From: Puccinellia tenuiflora
Taxonomy: Eukaryota > Streptophyta > Magnoliopsida > Poales > Poaceae
Assembly: GCA_012064385.1 (NCBI GenBank)
Contig: QRDG01000343.1
Span: forward strand, 97,796 to 161,795
DNA length: 64,000 nucleotides
Reading direction: 5' to 3'
Shown: piece after piece, positions 8,380 through 19,006 of the stretch
Position numbering within the stretch: position 1 is the stretch's first letter
Layout of the letters: each line of letters starts with the position of its first letter
Notes under the pieces: model-generated
The model's input: the letters and a program-made list of their open reading frames with translations, nothing else
Told to the model about the DNA's origin: nothing
The model's database searches: none
Position numbers and translations under genes: made by a program

Positions 8380-10668
8380 ATGGACAACGTTCATGCGGCG
8401 ACTCTGAGATTGGAGAATATTGTGGTACCAGAGGGACCAGCAGGACAGGAGACTCGTGAGGCTATCGAGCTACTGAAGACAGCTTTGACTCAGCAAGCTT
8501 TGTATCCAACCTTTCCAGATGCAAGTAGACTACATTCAACACCCTTTAACTCAGGCACGAGGAGTCGGCACGGTGAGTCCAACCCGGCCAACTCTACGAG
8601 TGCAAGGCGTCGTGAACTAGTGAGGAATCGTGCAAACATGCCAACTACTTCACAGGCTCAGCTAGTGGTTGATGAAGCAAGGCAACGACGAGAAAGAGAA
8701 GCAGCAAGAGCTCGGGAGGCAGAGAGGGACAGAGCGTTAGTGGGTGCAGCCAACCCGCCTCAGCCAACCCGGGTGCACGAGGAGGTGACTTCTCCTGGTG
8801 CTTCCCCAGCGTTAACAGGACCAGAGTGTTTGTCTGATGCCATCAGGTCCGAGTCCTTCCCCAGCAGTTTCAAGGAGCCGCGCAAGGTTCCAAATTATGA
8901 GCCCAACATGGACCCGACCTCTTGGTTGGGTACATACGAGATGGCGATGAGTATTCGCAATGCCACAGGTAATCTGTGTGCCAAGTTCATGTATCTTATG
9001 ATGGAGGGAGCAGCCAAGGTTTGGATGCGCAACTTGCCTCCTAGGTCAATCAACTCTTGGGAGCAATTGAAGGCGGCTTTTATTCAGAACTTCCAGGGCA
9101 CATGCAAAAAACTCAGCACCATCGAGGACCTGGAGCGGTGTGTCCAGAGGAAGGGCGAGTCGGCAAGGCACTGGATGAAGCGAGTCTCAGAGATCATTAA
9201 CTCCTCACAAGGACTCCCACCAGTCTCAGTGTTAATGGCGATGGAGAGAAATTGCAGTTACAATCCCTTGAGTTGGAAGCTAGGTCGTATGAAGGAGAGC
9301 CTGAATCAAGGTATTCCCCTTACGATTGGTGAGATCATGGCAGGTGCTAATAAGCACGCTGCCACAGACAAAACAAAGGATCAGGAGGAAGGGACCAAAG
9401 GACAAGGTGGCAATGGCCAGAGTCAGAACCAGAATCAAAACCAGAATCAAGGTGGTGGCAAGCGGCCGTATGGAGACAACTCTGACCTAGTGGCCAACAC
9501 AAACACTGGAGTCAGACGCAAGGACAACAATTCTGGTGGATACCAAGGCCGTACTCCAAGCACAGAGGAGGTCCTGAGAATTCCATGCCCTAAACATGCC
9601 AAGAACGGTAGATGCGGTCATACCTTGGGACAGTGCGTAGATTTGCAGCGCGCCAGGTTCCAAGGGCCAGGAGGAGGTAACAACAATGGTGGATATAGAG
9701 TAAACAATGGAGCCGGAGGGCCCGGCAATAACGGTGGAGGAGCCGGCAATAATTCAAACCAACCTCAAGGAGGAGGTAACCAGCAGGGCGGGTTCCAGCA
9801 GAACCCGAAGCAGCTCAATGATGGCAATGGGCAATACTATGTCACAACTCGGCAGCCAAACCCGAGTCGTGGCAGCTACCATGTCTTCACGACTAGTACG
9901 TCCAAACGTTCCAAGAAGTTGAAAGTTAGAGCAGTTAATGCAGTAGAGCCGGCCCTTCCACAGTGGCTCAGGTGGTCAGAGCAAACCATCACATGGAGTC
10001 GGGCAGATCATCCTACAAGAGTCGACGAGCCAGGGCAGCTAGCCTTGGTAGTAGCACCTCAAGTTGGGGGCTATACATTGAACAAAGTGCTTATGGATGG
10101 TGGAAGCAGTATCAACATTTTATATTATGACACATTCAAGAGGATGCAGCTGCAAGATAGACAGCTAATTCCAACAGAGACAGTGTTCCATGGGATAGTA
10201 CCAGGGAAGTCGGCCAAACCCATTGGTAAGATTTACCTTGAGGTTGCTTTCGGCACAGTGGAGAATTTTCGTTCAGAGATTATGCCTTTTGAGGTAGTGG
10301 ATCTTAAGAGTCCATATCATGCTCTCTTTGGTCGACCTGCATATTTTAAGTTTATGGCCAGACCATGCTATGTTTACTTGAAGCTCAAGATGCCAGGTCC
10401 AGCAGGAGTCATTACAGTTAATGGCAGCAGACAGATGGCATTGGAGTGTGAGTTAGGTGATGCAGCTATGGCTGAGACAGCTTGTGCTCAAGAGGAGCTG
10501 AAGTTTTACAAGGCAAACGTGGACCCGGAGGACAACTCGGTCCTTAAGAAGCCGGCCACAGAGGAGAAGATGAAATTCAAGTCAGCTCAGGACACAAAGC
10601 AAGTCGACTTTACCCCTGGTGACTCTTCCAAGCAGTTCACTATTGGGGCGCACCTCTCTGATAAATAG
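8380..10668 (+). CDS. gag-pro: G2 Gag-protease
   Basis: Gag packages the element RNA and the aspartic protease matures the polyprotein. A retrotransposon gag domain spans ~residues 165-300 (TSWLGTYEMAM, AAKVWMRNLPP, WEQLKAAFIQNF). A Gln/Asn/Gly-rich basic linker and a non-canonical zinc-knuckle-like motif (CPKHAKNGRCGHTLGQC, ~residues 405-421) follow. The protease region has LMDGGSSINILYYD near residue 572; DGG replaces the usual DTG/DSG, as I recall for Tat-group enzymes. The frame is open upstream of the listed ATG, back to the 8249 frame break, so the true protein is longer. It ends at a single TAG (10666-10668), after which the same frame continues into RT. Confidence 0.88.
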   Translation: MDNVHAATLRLENIVVPEGPAGQETREAIELLKTALTQQALYPTFPDASRLHSTPFNSGTRSRHGESNPANSTSARRRELVRNRANMPTTSQAQLVVDEARQRREREAARAREAERDRALVGAANPPQPTRVHEEVTSPGASPALTGPECLSDAIRSESFPSSFKEPRKVPNYEPNMDPTSWLGTYEMAMSIRNATGNLCAKFMYLMMEGAAKVWMRNLPPRSINSWEQLKAAFIQNFQGTCKKLSTIEDLERCVQRKGESARHWMKRVSEIINSSQGLPPVSVLMAMERNCSYNPLSWKLGRMKESLNQGIPLTIGEIMAGANKHAATDKTKDQEEGTKGQGGNGQSQNQNQNQNQGGGKRPYGDNSDLVANTNTGVRRKDNNSGGYQGRTPSTEEVLRIPCPKHAKNGRCGHTLGQCVDLQRARFQGPGGGNNNGGYRVNNGAGGPGNNGGGAGNNSNQPQGGGNQQGGFQQNPKQLNDGNGQYYVTTRQPNPSRGSYHVFTTSTSKRSKKLKVRAVNAVEPALPQWLRWSEQTITWSRADHPTRVDEPGQLALVVAPQVGGYTLNKVLMDGGSSINILYYDTFKRMQLQDRQLIPTETVFHGIVPGKSAKPIGKIYLEVAFGTVENFRSEIMPFEVVDLKSPYHALFGRPAYFKFMARPCYVYLKLKMPGPAGVITVNGSRQMALECELGDAAMAETACAQEELKFYKANVDPEDNSVLKKPATEEKMKFKSAQDTKQVDFTPGDSSKQFTIGAHLSDK

Positions 10669-10731
10669 GAAAGCGCGCTCGTCGAGTTCATCCGTGAGAA
10701 CCGGGACGTCTTTGCATGGAAGCCATCTGAC

Positions 10732-11913
10732 ATGCCAGGAGTCCCGAGAGAACTCGCCGAGCACAGCTTACATGTTAATCCTAATGCAAGACCAGTTAAG
10801 CAGGGTCTGCGCAAGTTTCATGATGACAGGAGGAAAGCCATAGGAGAAGAGGTGGCTCGGCTCCTCGCAGCCGAGTTCATCAAGGAGGTCTTTCACCCAG
10901 AGTGGGTGGCCAATCCAGTGTTAGTGCCAAAGAAGACAGGAGAGTTACGTATGTGCATTGACTTCACGGGCCTAAATAAGCATTGCCCTAAGGACCCGTT
11001 TGCACTACCTCGCATAGACCAGATCATTGACTCCACAGCGGGGTCAGAGTTGCTTTGTTTCTTGGATGCATATTCAGGGTACCATCAGATCAGACTCAAC
11101 ATAGAGGATGAGCTGAAGACGTCTTTCATCACGCCCTTTGGAGCATTTTGTTACACAACAATGCCCTTTGGTCTCAAGAATGCAGGAGCTACATATCAGA
11201 GATGTATTCAGAATTGTTTCAAGAAACAGATTGGAAGGAATATTCACGCTTATGTGGATGATGTAGTGGTCAAGTCTCAGAAGGCCGACTCTCTGATAGC
11301 AGACCTGACAGAAACCTTTGAGAACCTGCGCAAGTACAAGATGAAGCTCAACCCGACCAAGTGTGTTTTTGGAGTCCCTGCGGGCAAACTCCTAGGCTTC
11401 ATCGTTTCAGAGAGAGGCATTGAGGCAAATCCAGAGAAAATCAAGGCTATCCATAACTTGCAGAAGCCGACTTGTCTGAAGGACGTTCAAAAGCTCACTG
11501 GATGTGTGGCAGCTCTAAGCAGGTTTATTTCAAGACTCGGGGAGAAGGCGGGTCCTCTCTACCGACTCCTGAAGAAGTCAGATAAATTCCTATGGGATGA
11601 AGAAGCTGACCGTGCTTTTGAGGAGTTGAAGAAAACTTTGTCAACAGCACCAGTGCTTGCAGCTCCTACAGATAAGGAGCCCATGCTATTATATGTAGCT
11701 GCCAACGAGAGAGTTGTCAGTGCAGTAGTAGTGGTGGAACGATCAGAGGAAGGAAAGGAGTACCCAGTGCAGAGACCTGTCTACTACATCAGTGAAGTCC
11801 TCACAGAGTCAAAGCAAAGGTACCCACAAGTGGCAGAAGCTAGGTCTATGGAGTTTTTCTTGCAAGTAGAAAGCTCAAGCATTATTTCCAAGAGCATCCA
11901 ATTAAGGTGGTGA
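10732..11913 (+). CDS. pol: G2 reverse transcriptase and start of RNase H
   Basis: RT copies element RNA into DNA. The frame is the same as gag-protease, separated only by the UAG at 10666-10668; sequence homologous to G3 starts right after that stop, so 10732 is only the first ATG. RT landmarks: WVANPVLVPKK (~residue 58), FLDAYSGYHQI (~110), PFGLKNAGATYQR (~146), the catalytic YVDD (~174) and LLGFIVSERG (~221). RNase H begins near residue 318 (PMLLYVAANERVVSAVVV). Two single-base insertions (an extra G at 11832/11833 and at 11843/11844, judged against the G3 protein) shift the frame in RNase H, and the last ~29 residues are out of frame. Confidence 0.9.
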   Translation: MPGVPRELAEHSLHVNPNARPVKQGLRKFHDDRRKAIGEEVARLLAAEFIKEVFHPEWVANPVLVPKKTGELRMCIDFTGLNKHCPKDPFALPRIDQIIDSTAGSELLCFLDAYSGYHQIRLNIEDELKTSFITPFGAFCYTTMPFGLKNAGATYQRCIQNCFKKQIGRNIHAYVDDVVVKSQKADSLIADLTETFENLRKYKMKLNPTKCVFGVPAGKLLGFIVSERGIEANPEKIKAIHNLQKPTCLKDVQKLTGCVAALSRFISRLGEKAGPLYRLLKKSDKFLWDEEADRAFEELKKTLSTAPVLAAPTDKEPMLLYVAANERVVSAVVVVERSEEGKEYPVQRPVYYISEVLTESKQRYPQVAEARSMEFFLQVESSSIISKSIQLRW

Positions 11914-13901
11914 GTTCAGCACCGCTGGCAGATATTATACGCAACAGAGAGGCAACAGGGCGAGTCGCCAAGTGGGCAATTGAGTTGGGTCCTTATCATA
12001 TCACATATGAGCCAAGGACAGCGATCAAATCTCAAGCTTTGGTTGATTTTGTCAATGATTGGACAGATTTTACATCTTCACCAAGTACCCCTTGCACCAA
12101 GTATTGGACAATGCACTTTGATGGGTCCAGACAGTTAGAAGGCTCAGGAGCCGGCGTGGTGTTAACATCGCCTAAGGGAGATAAGTTAGCATACGTCCTT
12201 CAGTTACACTTTGATTGTACCAACAACATGGCAGAGTATGAGGCTTTGCTACATGGCCTGCGTTTGGCCAAGGAGATGAACATCAAGCGTATCAGGTGCT
12301 TTGGAGACTCGGATCTCGTAGCTCAGCAAGTGTCTGGAACCTGGGACTCAAAGGATGCAAACATGGCGGCTTATAGAAGAGCAGTCGAACAGATAGCCGG
12401 GTTCTTTTCTGGTTATCAAGTGGAGCATATTGACAGGCGCAAGAACGAGGCTGCTGATGCGTTATCACGACTCGGCTCTCGTCGAGAGAAAGTACCACCA
12501 AATGTGTTCTTGGATGAACTCCATCATCCTTCAGTCAAGTTGCCCACAGAGGAGGAGTTAGCTTTTCCAGACCCAGAGTCGGCACTTGTTGCAGCAGTAC
12601 GAGCAATCCCAACGTGGACAGAGCCCTACCTAGCATATCTCCTGCGGGGTGAACTCCCAAAGGATGAAGTCAAGCGAAAGCAACTCATCAGGCGATGCAA
12701 GTCCTACACAGTCATTGATGGCGAGTTGTACAGAAGAAGCGTTACTGGAGTCTACCAGAGATGTGTGTCTCCAGAAGAGGGCAAGCAAATACTACAAGAG
12801 ATTCATGCGGGTGATTGTGGTCATCATGCATCCACTAGATCCTTGGTGTCAAAAGCTTTCAGACACGGGTTCTTTTGGTTGACAGCACATTTGGATGCAG
12901 AGAGGATAGTTCGAGTCTGTGATGGATGTCAAAGGTACGCAAGGCAAGACCACGTGCCAGCTCAAGAACTCAGAACCATCCCTATCACTTGGCCATTTGC
13001 AGTTTGGGGACTCGACATGGTGGGCCCTTTCTCAAAGTCGCCTTGTCAGAAGACCCATCTGCTAGTAGCAGTTGACAAGTTCACCAAGTGGGTGGAAGTG
13101 GAACCCGTCAGCAGAGTCGACGGTGCATCAGCTGTGAGATTCTTCAAGAAAATAGCAACACGCTTTGGATACCCTCATAGCATCATTACAGACAATGGTA
13201 CCAACTTATCAGTTGGGGAGATGGCCAAGTTTTGTGGTGAGAACAACATCAGACTCGACCTAGCCTCAGTGGCACATCCACAGTCCAATGGACAAGCAGA
13301 GAGGGCAAATCAGGAGTTGCTGAAGGGAATTAAGCCTCGGCTCCGAGTCCCTTTGCTAAGAGCCGCCGGGTCTTGGGTTGAGGAGTTACCAGCAGTACTT
13401 TGGAGCATCAGGACGACTCCTAACAGATCCACTGGCTTCACACCTTTCTTCATGGTGTATGGAGCAGAAGCTGTCTTGCCAAGCGACTTGTTGCATGACT
13501 CGCCACGAGTCGCCAATTACGTTGAGACAGAAAACGAACTCGCCCGCCAGGACTCGGTCGATGCACTTGAGGAAGCAAGGGAGTTAGCCCTTGAGAGATC
13601 AGCAGTTTATCAGCAGGACTTGCGGCGATATCACGCACGCAGAGTCAAGACCCGGACTTTCCAGGAAGGAGACTTAGTGCTTCGCCTTGTCCAGAATAAG
13701 GAAGGGATGCACAAGTTATCTCCACCATGGGAAGGACCGTTCGTCATAAGCAAGAATCTGAACAACGGGTCGTACTATCTAATGGATGTGCGAGAGCCGG
13801 CAAGTGTAGGCAAAGGAGCTGATACAGCTCATACTCTAGATCCTTATGCAGAGGCAAAGAGGCCTTGGAACATAGCTCAGTTACGTCCATATTATACTTA
13901 A
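11907..13901 (+). CDS. pol: G2 RNase H (end), archaeal-type RNase H, integrase
   Basis: Continuation of pol after the frame break near 11840. Residues 1-60 finish the first RNase H/connection region. A second, archaeal-type RNase H spans ~70-190, with putative catalytic acids in FDGSRQ, MAEYEALLHG, GDSDLV and NEAADALSRL; this extra domain is diagnostic of the Tat lineage. Integrase follows: an HHCC zinc finger (~299-345, GHHAST...CDGCQRYA), then the DDE core with D in GLDMVGPF (~369), D in ITDNGTNL (~429) and E in NGQAERANQE (~465). The C-terminal part has KLSPPWEGPFVI and ends PWNIAQLRPYYT. Everything from 11907 to the stop is intact. Confidence 0.92.
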   Translation: MVSSAPLADIIRNREATGRVAKWAIELGPYHITYEPRTAIKSQALVDFVNDWTDFTSSPSTPCTKYWTMHFDGSRQLEGSGAGVVLTSPKGDKLAYVLQLHFDCTNNMAEYEALLHGLRLAKEMNIKRIRCFGDSDLVAQQVSGTWDSKDANMAAYRRAVEQIAGFFSGYQVEHIDRRKNEAADALSRLGSRREKVPPNVFLDELHHPSVKLPTEEELAFPDPESALVAAVRAIPTWTEPYLAYLLRGELPKDEVKRKQLIRRCKSYTVIDGELYRRSVTGVYQRCVSPEEGKQILQEIHAGDCGHHASTRSLVSKAFRHGFFWLTAHLDAERIVRVCDGCQRYARQDHVPAQELRTIPITWPFAVWGLDMVGPFSKSPCQKTHLLVAVDKFTKWVEVEPVSRVDGASAVRFFKKIATRFGYPHSIITDNGTNLSVGEMAKFCGENNIRLDLASVAHPQSNGQAERANQELLKGIKPRLRVPLLRAAGSWVEELPAVLWSIRTTPNRSTGFTPFFMVYGAEAVLPSDLLHDSPRVANYVETENELARQDSVDALEEARELALERSAVYQQDLRRYHARRVKTRTFQEGDLVLRLVQNKEGMHKLSPPWEGPFVISKNLNNGSYYLMDVREPASVGKGADTAHTLDPYAEAKRPWNIAQLRPYYT

Positions 13902-14447
13902 GTTGTAATAGTTTTATGAGTTGCAAGGCAAAGAGCCCAGTGAGCCATGCCTAGATGTAATCGAATTATTATGATCAAATGAAATAAAGCCGGCTTTTGT
14001 GAACATGAGTCCTTTAGTCGAGTCACCCAGTGAGTGCGCTTTGTTCTTTAAATTTTGATCATCAGGTTCTTGGGGGCTTGCTTTTCAGTGAAAAAAGTTA
14101 AGCTTAAACTCTTGGACCCGGCACAGTAGCCAAATTTTCCTAGTTTTCTCGCTGGTAAGTCAGATGCATCCTGCACAATATGATCTATCTACAGGCATGA
14201 CTTGTTTCTCTCTCTTATGGATCCTAAGGAACATATGAGTTAAGAACCTGTCAGCACAAACTGTAAGAGAAGTCATGCAGGGCCTACTTATTCATTAGTG
14301 AAAAATTAGACGGGTTATAAGAACCAAGCCGATTGGCACAAATTCAAAATAGCTAACAAGCTAAATAGTTCAAAGCACCAGTAGTGCATCATTACAACCC
14401 AACACAGCTAACAAGCTGCATAGTTTGAAACCATCAGAATCACATCA
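13902..14447 (+). other. G2 spacer between integrase and the antisense ORF
   Basis: About 550 bp without coding sequence on either strand. It has an early GGGGGCTTGC at ~14071, similar to the PPT-like motif repeated further on, and poly(A)-signal-like AATAAA (~13983). Confidence 0.6.
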
Positions 14448-17400
14448 TTACAAACTAGAATCATCTAGAGAATTGTCTTTAACAGGACCTGTGTCCTTGA
14501 CTGGAGCTGTGGAGTCCTTAGCTGGAGACTTGTCTTTCGCCTGTGCAGCAGATGTGGAAGTCGACTTCGCAGGGGATTTCGTGGCAACTTTCTTCATCTG
14601 AAAGCCAGTTCCCCTCGGGTTCTTCATGTGCTTTCTCAACTCCTCTTGAACTTGAGAGCCGCCAGTTGCGACTCTCGAGGGAGTGGGCGCAGCAGGAGTC
14701 TTTAGCGTGGGCTCTGCACCAGTCGAGTCGCCAGTCCCAGGAGCCGCTGGAGTGGAAGAGCTTGGCACAGTTGATGGGGCACCAGCCATGTCCTGTGAGG
14801 GACGCCCAAAGTTTACGATTGGAGGAACTCCTGGATTAACCCTCTTGTTGTCCAAGTCATAGTGATGAACCCATACCTCCGGGTCCATCTTATTGGCGAT
14901 CTCGCAGGCGTAAGGCCGCACTAGCTTCTCCTCAGCCTTGAAGTCATCTTGGGTGAAGGGTTTGCCATCTTCATGCTGTTCAGGCTTCCCCATAGTGAGC
15001 ATTGCTGGCTCCAGAACGGTTGGGTAGTAGCTGTGTGCCAGTGCAAGTATCCTTATCGCAGATCTCCTCATGGCAGATTGTTTCCACAAGTGCATGTACC
15101 CTGGAGCTCTGGACAACTCATCAACCAATCGTTCAGGCTCCTTCGGGTACTTGCCCTTGGAGTTAAGATACTTTACCACAGAGCGAGCACCCTCCTGCAG
15201 CCCATGGCAGTGGTCTAGCATGGCATGGAGTTGTTGGCTAGTTGGCAGCTTGAGTTTTGGGGAGTCAGCCCCTGCAAAGTAAGAGAAGTCAAAAGTCATA
15301 AGTAACTGAGTTCTTTGTATCAAGCTAAAAGAAGGCAAGTGCAGTAACTTACCAAAGATATGATGGCACATAGCCTTAATTCCCTTTTGGCATACGTCCA
15401 AGACGGCTCTCAGATCAGTGTGTGCCTTTTGGGCGGCCTTCTTTGCTTCAGCCGACTCCTTCTTCACCTTTGCTAGCTCAGCAGCTAGGACTTGTAAGTC
15501 TTCTCCAGTTGGAGGGAATGCTGTTTCTCAGATTCAGCAGATTTGGCACTGGAAGATGCTTCGTCTTCCAATTTTTTCATGTCTCTCTTCATCTTGGAGA
15601 CAACAGTCTGAAAAAGCAGAAGTCAGCAACGTACAAGTCGACAATCAACAAGTCAGAAAAGTGCAAGTCAGATTTTTACAAGTCAAATTCTATAACTCAT
15701 GAGCTCCAAGTCGTCACAAGTTAACAACTTGGCGCTTGGGGGCTACTCAGGAGTCAATTTTCTCTATCAGAAAAGCAGGCATGAGTCCTAGTTGACAAGT
15801 CATAAGCTCCAAGTCGCCACAAGTTAGCAACTTGGCGCTTGGGGGCTACTGGCAGATCAGAATTTTTCATCAAGTTAAGTATGAGTAAAGTAGATATGTT
15901 TGCAGCTCCAAGTCGCCACAAGTAAGCAACTTGGCGCTTGGGGGCTACTCGCAAAACAGAAATTCTTCTTCAAGTAAGGTATCAGTGAATTACATATGTT
16001 GGTAGCTCCAAGTCGTCGCAAGCTGACAACTCGGCGCTTGGGGGCTACTCGTGCAAAAGTTTTTGGTCTAAGGACCCGACAGACAGTAAATTAGCAGCCC
16101 CGAGTCCTAGTAGAGCTAAGGACTCAGGTCTTGGGGGCTACAGTATGCAAGTTTTTTCCACCTAGCAAGTGATTTGAGTTCAGGATGAAGCACCTATCTT
16201 AGCTCCAAGACACCAAAGATAAGGTGCTTGGGGGCTACTGTAATAGGAGACTAATGGAGAGAGCATAAAGAGAACAAGTTAGAATACTTACGTTATGAAT
16301 CATCTCAAGGGCTCTGAGGGCTACTTGCTCCTCATCCTTTAGCTTGGAGGCTTGATCATTCAGTTCTATGGCCTCAATATAGGCCTCGTTGAAGGATTTA
16401 TTGTCAGATATCCGGAGCCGGCTGTAGTCAGTTGAGGATTTTGCTGGCTCGGTGTTTAGCTGAGAAGTGGGAGCCGTTTTTTCTTGACTCGGAGGCATCT
16501 GAATTGTAGTGGTTGGAGTCCCACCCCCAGAGGAGGATGGGATCACCGAAGGAGTCTCCAACCGAGTCCTTGGAGCGGCCTCGGGAACAGGGGGAGTCCC
16601 AGTGGTTGTCGCACCAGCAGATGCAGGAGTCGTAGGGGCTGTCTTCGTGCTCGTCGTCTGAGAAGTCGACGGCGGTACAGCCCCTCGGCTGGAAGTCACG
16701 TCGGTCATTCCTGGCAGCTTGGAGACCTTGGCGCAGGGCCGAGCTCTGAGACAGGACAGATTAAAAGTCAGATATTGATCAAAGAAAAATACAGATGTCA
16801 TGCTAGTAAAGATAAAGGAGAAAAGTCATACCCAACATTTGTCTCAAGATCCAAAGAGGCTTGAGAGTCAGAAGAGAAGATTGACATTCCTGACACATAG
16901 GAGTCAGCTTTCTCAGGAGGAGAGATCGATTTCCTTTTGTGTGAGACGGGTAGCGGCGGAGGAGTCTCTGCAGGGCCACTTGAGCGCAGTTTCCTCTTTT
17001 TGGCAGCAAGAACTTGTGCAGCGATTTCTTCAGGCTCGCTGGAGGAGCTGCTAGATTTTCGGACTCGTGAGGCGGGTACCTTAGGCACAGCAGCCCGGGA
17101 CCCATTTTTCGGAACTGGAGGAGTCGGGGAGCGACTCTTGACATCTGATGACTCCTCAGATGGAGTTGGTTGGGCTCCTGCAGGACTTGATTCAGCGCGC
17201 TCTTCGTCAGCATACTGTGCTTCAGAGGAGGACCCCTCCTCAATGACATTGACAGTGGGAGCCTCAGGCGAGGACTCCTCATCTTCATTCTCTTCACCAG
17301 CGGCAGTAGCCTCTTTAGAGGACTCCTCGCTGGCCTCTTCTTCTTCAACAATCTCTGCAGCAGCAGAGGTGCTCCCTTTGCCCTTGTCAGTTTCAAGGGT

Positions 17401-18488
17401 CGACTTCCAGAAGGAGTCGGTAAGCTGCAGAGAGGAAACAGAAAGTGTGAGTTAGTAAATTGAGATAATACAAGCAAGCAAGAAGGAAAGACAGTTAAAG
17501 TACTTACAGCAGGAGCTGGGCAGGTGGAGCAGAAAGGCTGGAGCCCAAAGTGGGCCTGGTCCTTCACCATCTTTCCGGTCAGCTTCTTGATCAATCGACC
17601 AAGTTCAGGACCGTCAGACAACTTATCTGTCATCCTGAGATCATCAGTGACACACCTGGTATACGAGCAGATGAGTCGGGTCCTAGGACTCAACGGTTGA
17701 ATTCTCCAGGTGGTCCAGCAGCGGACGAGATCCATGTTTTCTAGGTCATGAGAGAGGAGAGCCCGGATTCTAAGGATCAATGACTCGACTTTGGGCCGGG
17801 CGGCCTCTGAGCACCTGGCTTTCATAGCAGGAGTCACCTACCAGTCGGCTCTCAGAGAATTGAGGGAGCTTAGGTTCATCCTCAGGAGAGGTGTCCTTGC
17901 AATAAAAGAAGGTTTTTTGCCAGTCTTTGATGCGGTTTGGAAAAACTGGCTTAGGGAAGACAGAATTTAGGCGACGCTGGAGAGCTACAGCGCCGCATTG
18001 TAAGAGAGGGCCCCCGGAGGTTTCAGGTTGGGGGTTGCAGTAGAACAACTCGAGCCATAGATCTAGGTCTGGCTCAATCTGGAGGTAATCCTCACAGAGA
18101 ACAACGAAGTTGGATAGGGTAAGAATGGAATTGGGCGCGAGATCGTGAATCCGCAGCTTATAGAACTCGAGGAGCTGGCGGAAGAACAAGTTACCGGGGG
18201 CGTGAAACCGCGGAAAAGGTGCTCCGCAAAGATGACGACCTCGCCCTTCGCCGGAGAGGGCACCGATTCATCCCCAGGAGCTCGTGCTTTGACGCTTGAT
18301 GGAAGGAGGCCAGCTAGGCGGTGTGATTTCAGTTGCTCCGCCGTGATGGTTGAACCGCCCCAATCGGCGGAGATGGATCTCTTCGAGGCAGGTGCGGCGG
18401 CGGCGGCCTCGGTGGCAATGTCAATGATCCTGCTTGCAGAAGGGGCCTTGGCCTTAGAGGTGCCCCTGGCGGCGCGCTTGGGAGCCAT
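14448..18488 (-). pseudogene. G2 antisense multi-exon ORF (Tat-type aORF, putative gypsy-type transposon protein)
   Basis: A minus-strand gene between integrase and 3' LTR, a position and orientation typical of Tat elements. ATG 18488 starts MAPKRAARG. Inferred exons from GT-AG sites: 18488-17508, 17424-16832, 16745-16292, 15607-15353 and 15271-14448, with clear donors (GCT|GTAAGTA, AAC|GTAAGT, TTTG|GTAAGT) and acceptors (CTGCAG|, TTTTTCAG|, TTTGCAG|). Exon 1 carries the conserved core (LLEFYKLRIHDLAPNSIL, LWLELFYCNPQ, DWQKTFFYCKD), which I associate with the Pfam family called putative gypsy type transposon. Later exons are Ser/Glu/Pro-rich with a coiled-coil segment. Single-base frame breaks near 18205, 17840 and 15530 make this copy a pseudogene as read. 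The role in the element is unknown. Confidence 0.7.
15700..16245 (+). repeat. Array of six stem-loops each followed by a PPT-like GGGGGCTAC
   Basis: Six diverged units at ~100-bp spacing end in GGGGGCTAC near 15738, 15841, 15940, 16040, 16134 and 16231. Upstream of each motif is an inverted repeat. Units 1-3 pair CCAAG-CG(T/C)C-AAGTT with AACTT-GGCG-CTTGG. Unit 5 pairs GAGTCC-TAG with CTA-GGACTC. Unit 6 pairs CCAAG-CACC with GGTG-CTTGG. Unit 4 is the weakest. The same motif abuts the 3' LTR as the real PPT (18994-19006). The array lies inside the fourth-exon-side intron (16291-15608) of the antisense ORF. Confidence 0.8.
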
Positions 18489-18993
18489 GGCGTACGTGCG
18501 GTGCAAGAGGGAGCGCTGCGCGGGAAAGAAAAGAGTGCAGGAGAGACAGAAAGTTTGGGGAATGAAAGGGCTGTAGAGGTTTTAGTTCTTACCCTTTGAC
18601 ATTTATAAGAAGGTAAAAACCCTAGAGGTTTACAGTGGTGGCCCGCGGTAAAATCGTGGGTAACGATTCGACAGTTAAAGGTTAAGGCTACAGAGGTGGA
18701 AGAAGAGTTGGCTTGTCCCAGAGTGGCGAGTCCTGCGGCAGAAAAAGTCAAGCCATCTAGTCCTTGTTCGCAAGAGTCGCAACAGACCCGGCCAGCATGT
18801 GCAAGGGCAAGGGTGATGACTTGAACAAGGAATGAGGATGGACTCATCTTTTGTATGTCTTACGTTTATATGCAGGAATTCATCTTGGAGCTAGCAGCAA
18901 GCGACTTTGGAGCCTGTGGCTCAAGTGGAAGGAGTCGACCCAGGGAGTCGAACCAACAAGTTAGAGGAAGCCGCCAAGCTGCGCCCAAGATAA

Positions 18994-19006
18994 ATTCGGG
19001 GGCTAC
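18994..19006 (+). other. G2 polypurine tract
   Basis: ATTCGGGGGCTAC directly precedes the 3' LTR, the position of the plus-strand primer in reverse transcription. Its core is the motif repeated in the upstream stem-loop array. Confidence 0.75.

Noticed and set aside
16803..17837. 344-residue minus-strand frame taken as one continuous exon
   Set aside because: It crosses an intron with good GT/AG sites (17507-17425), and part of it is in the wrong frame relative to the conserved core.
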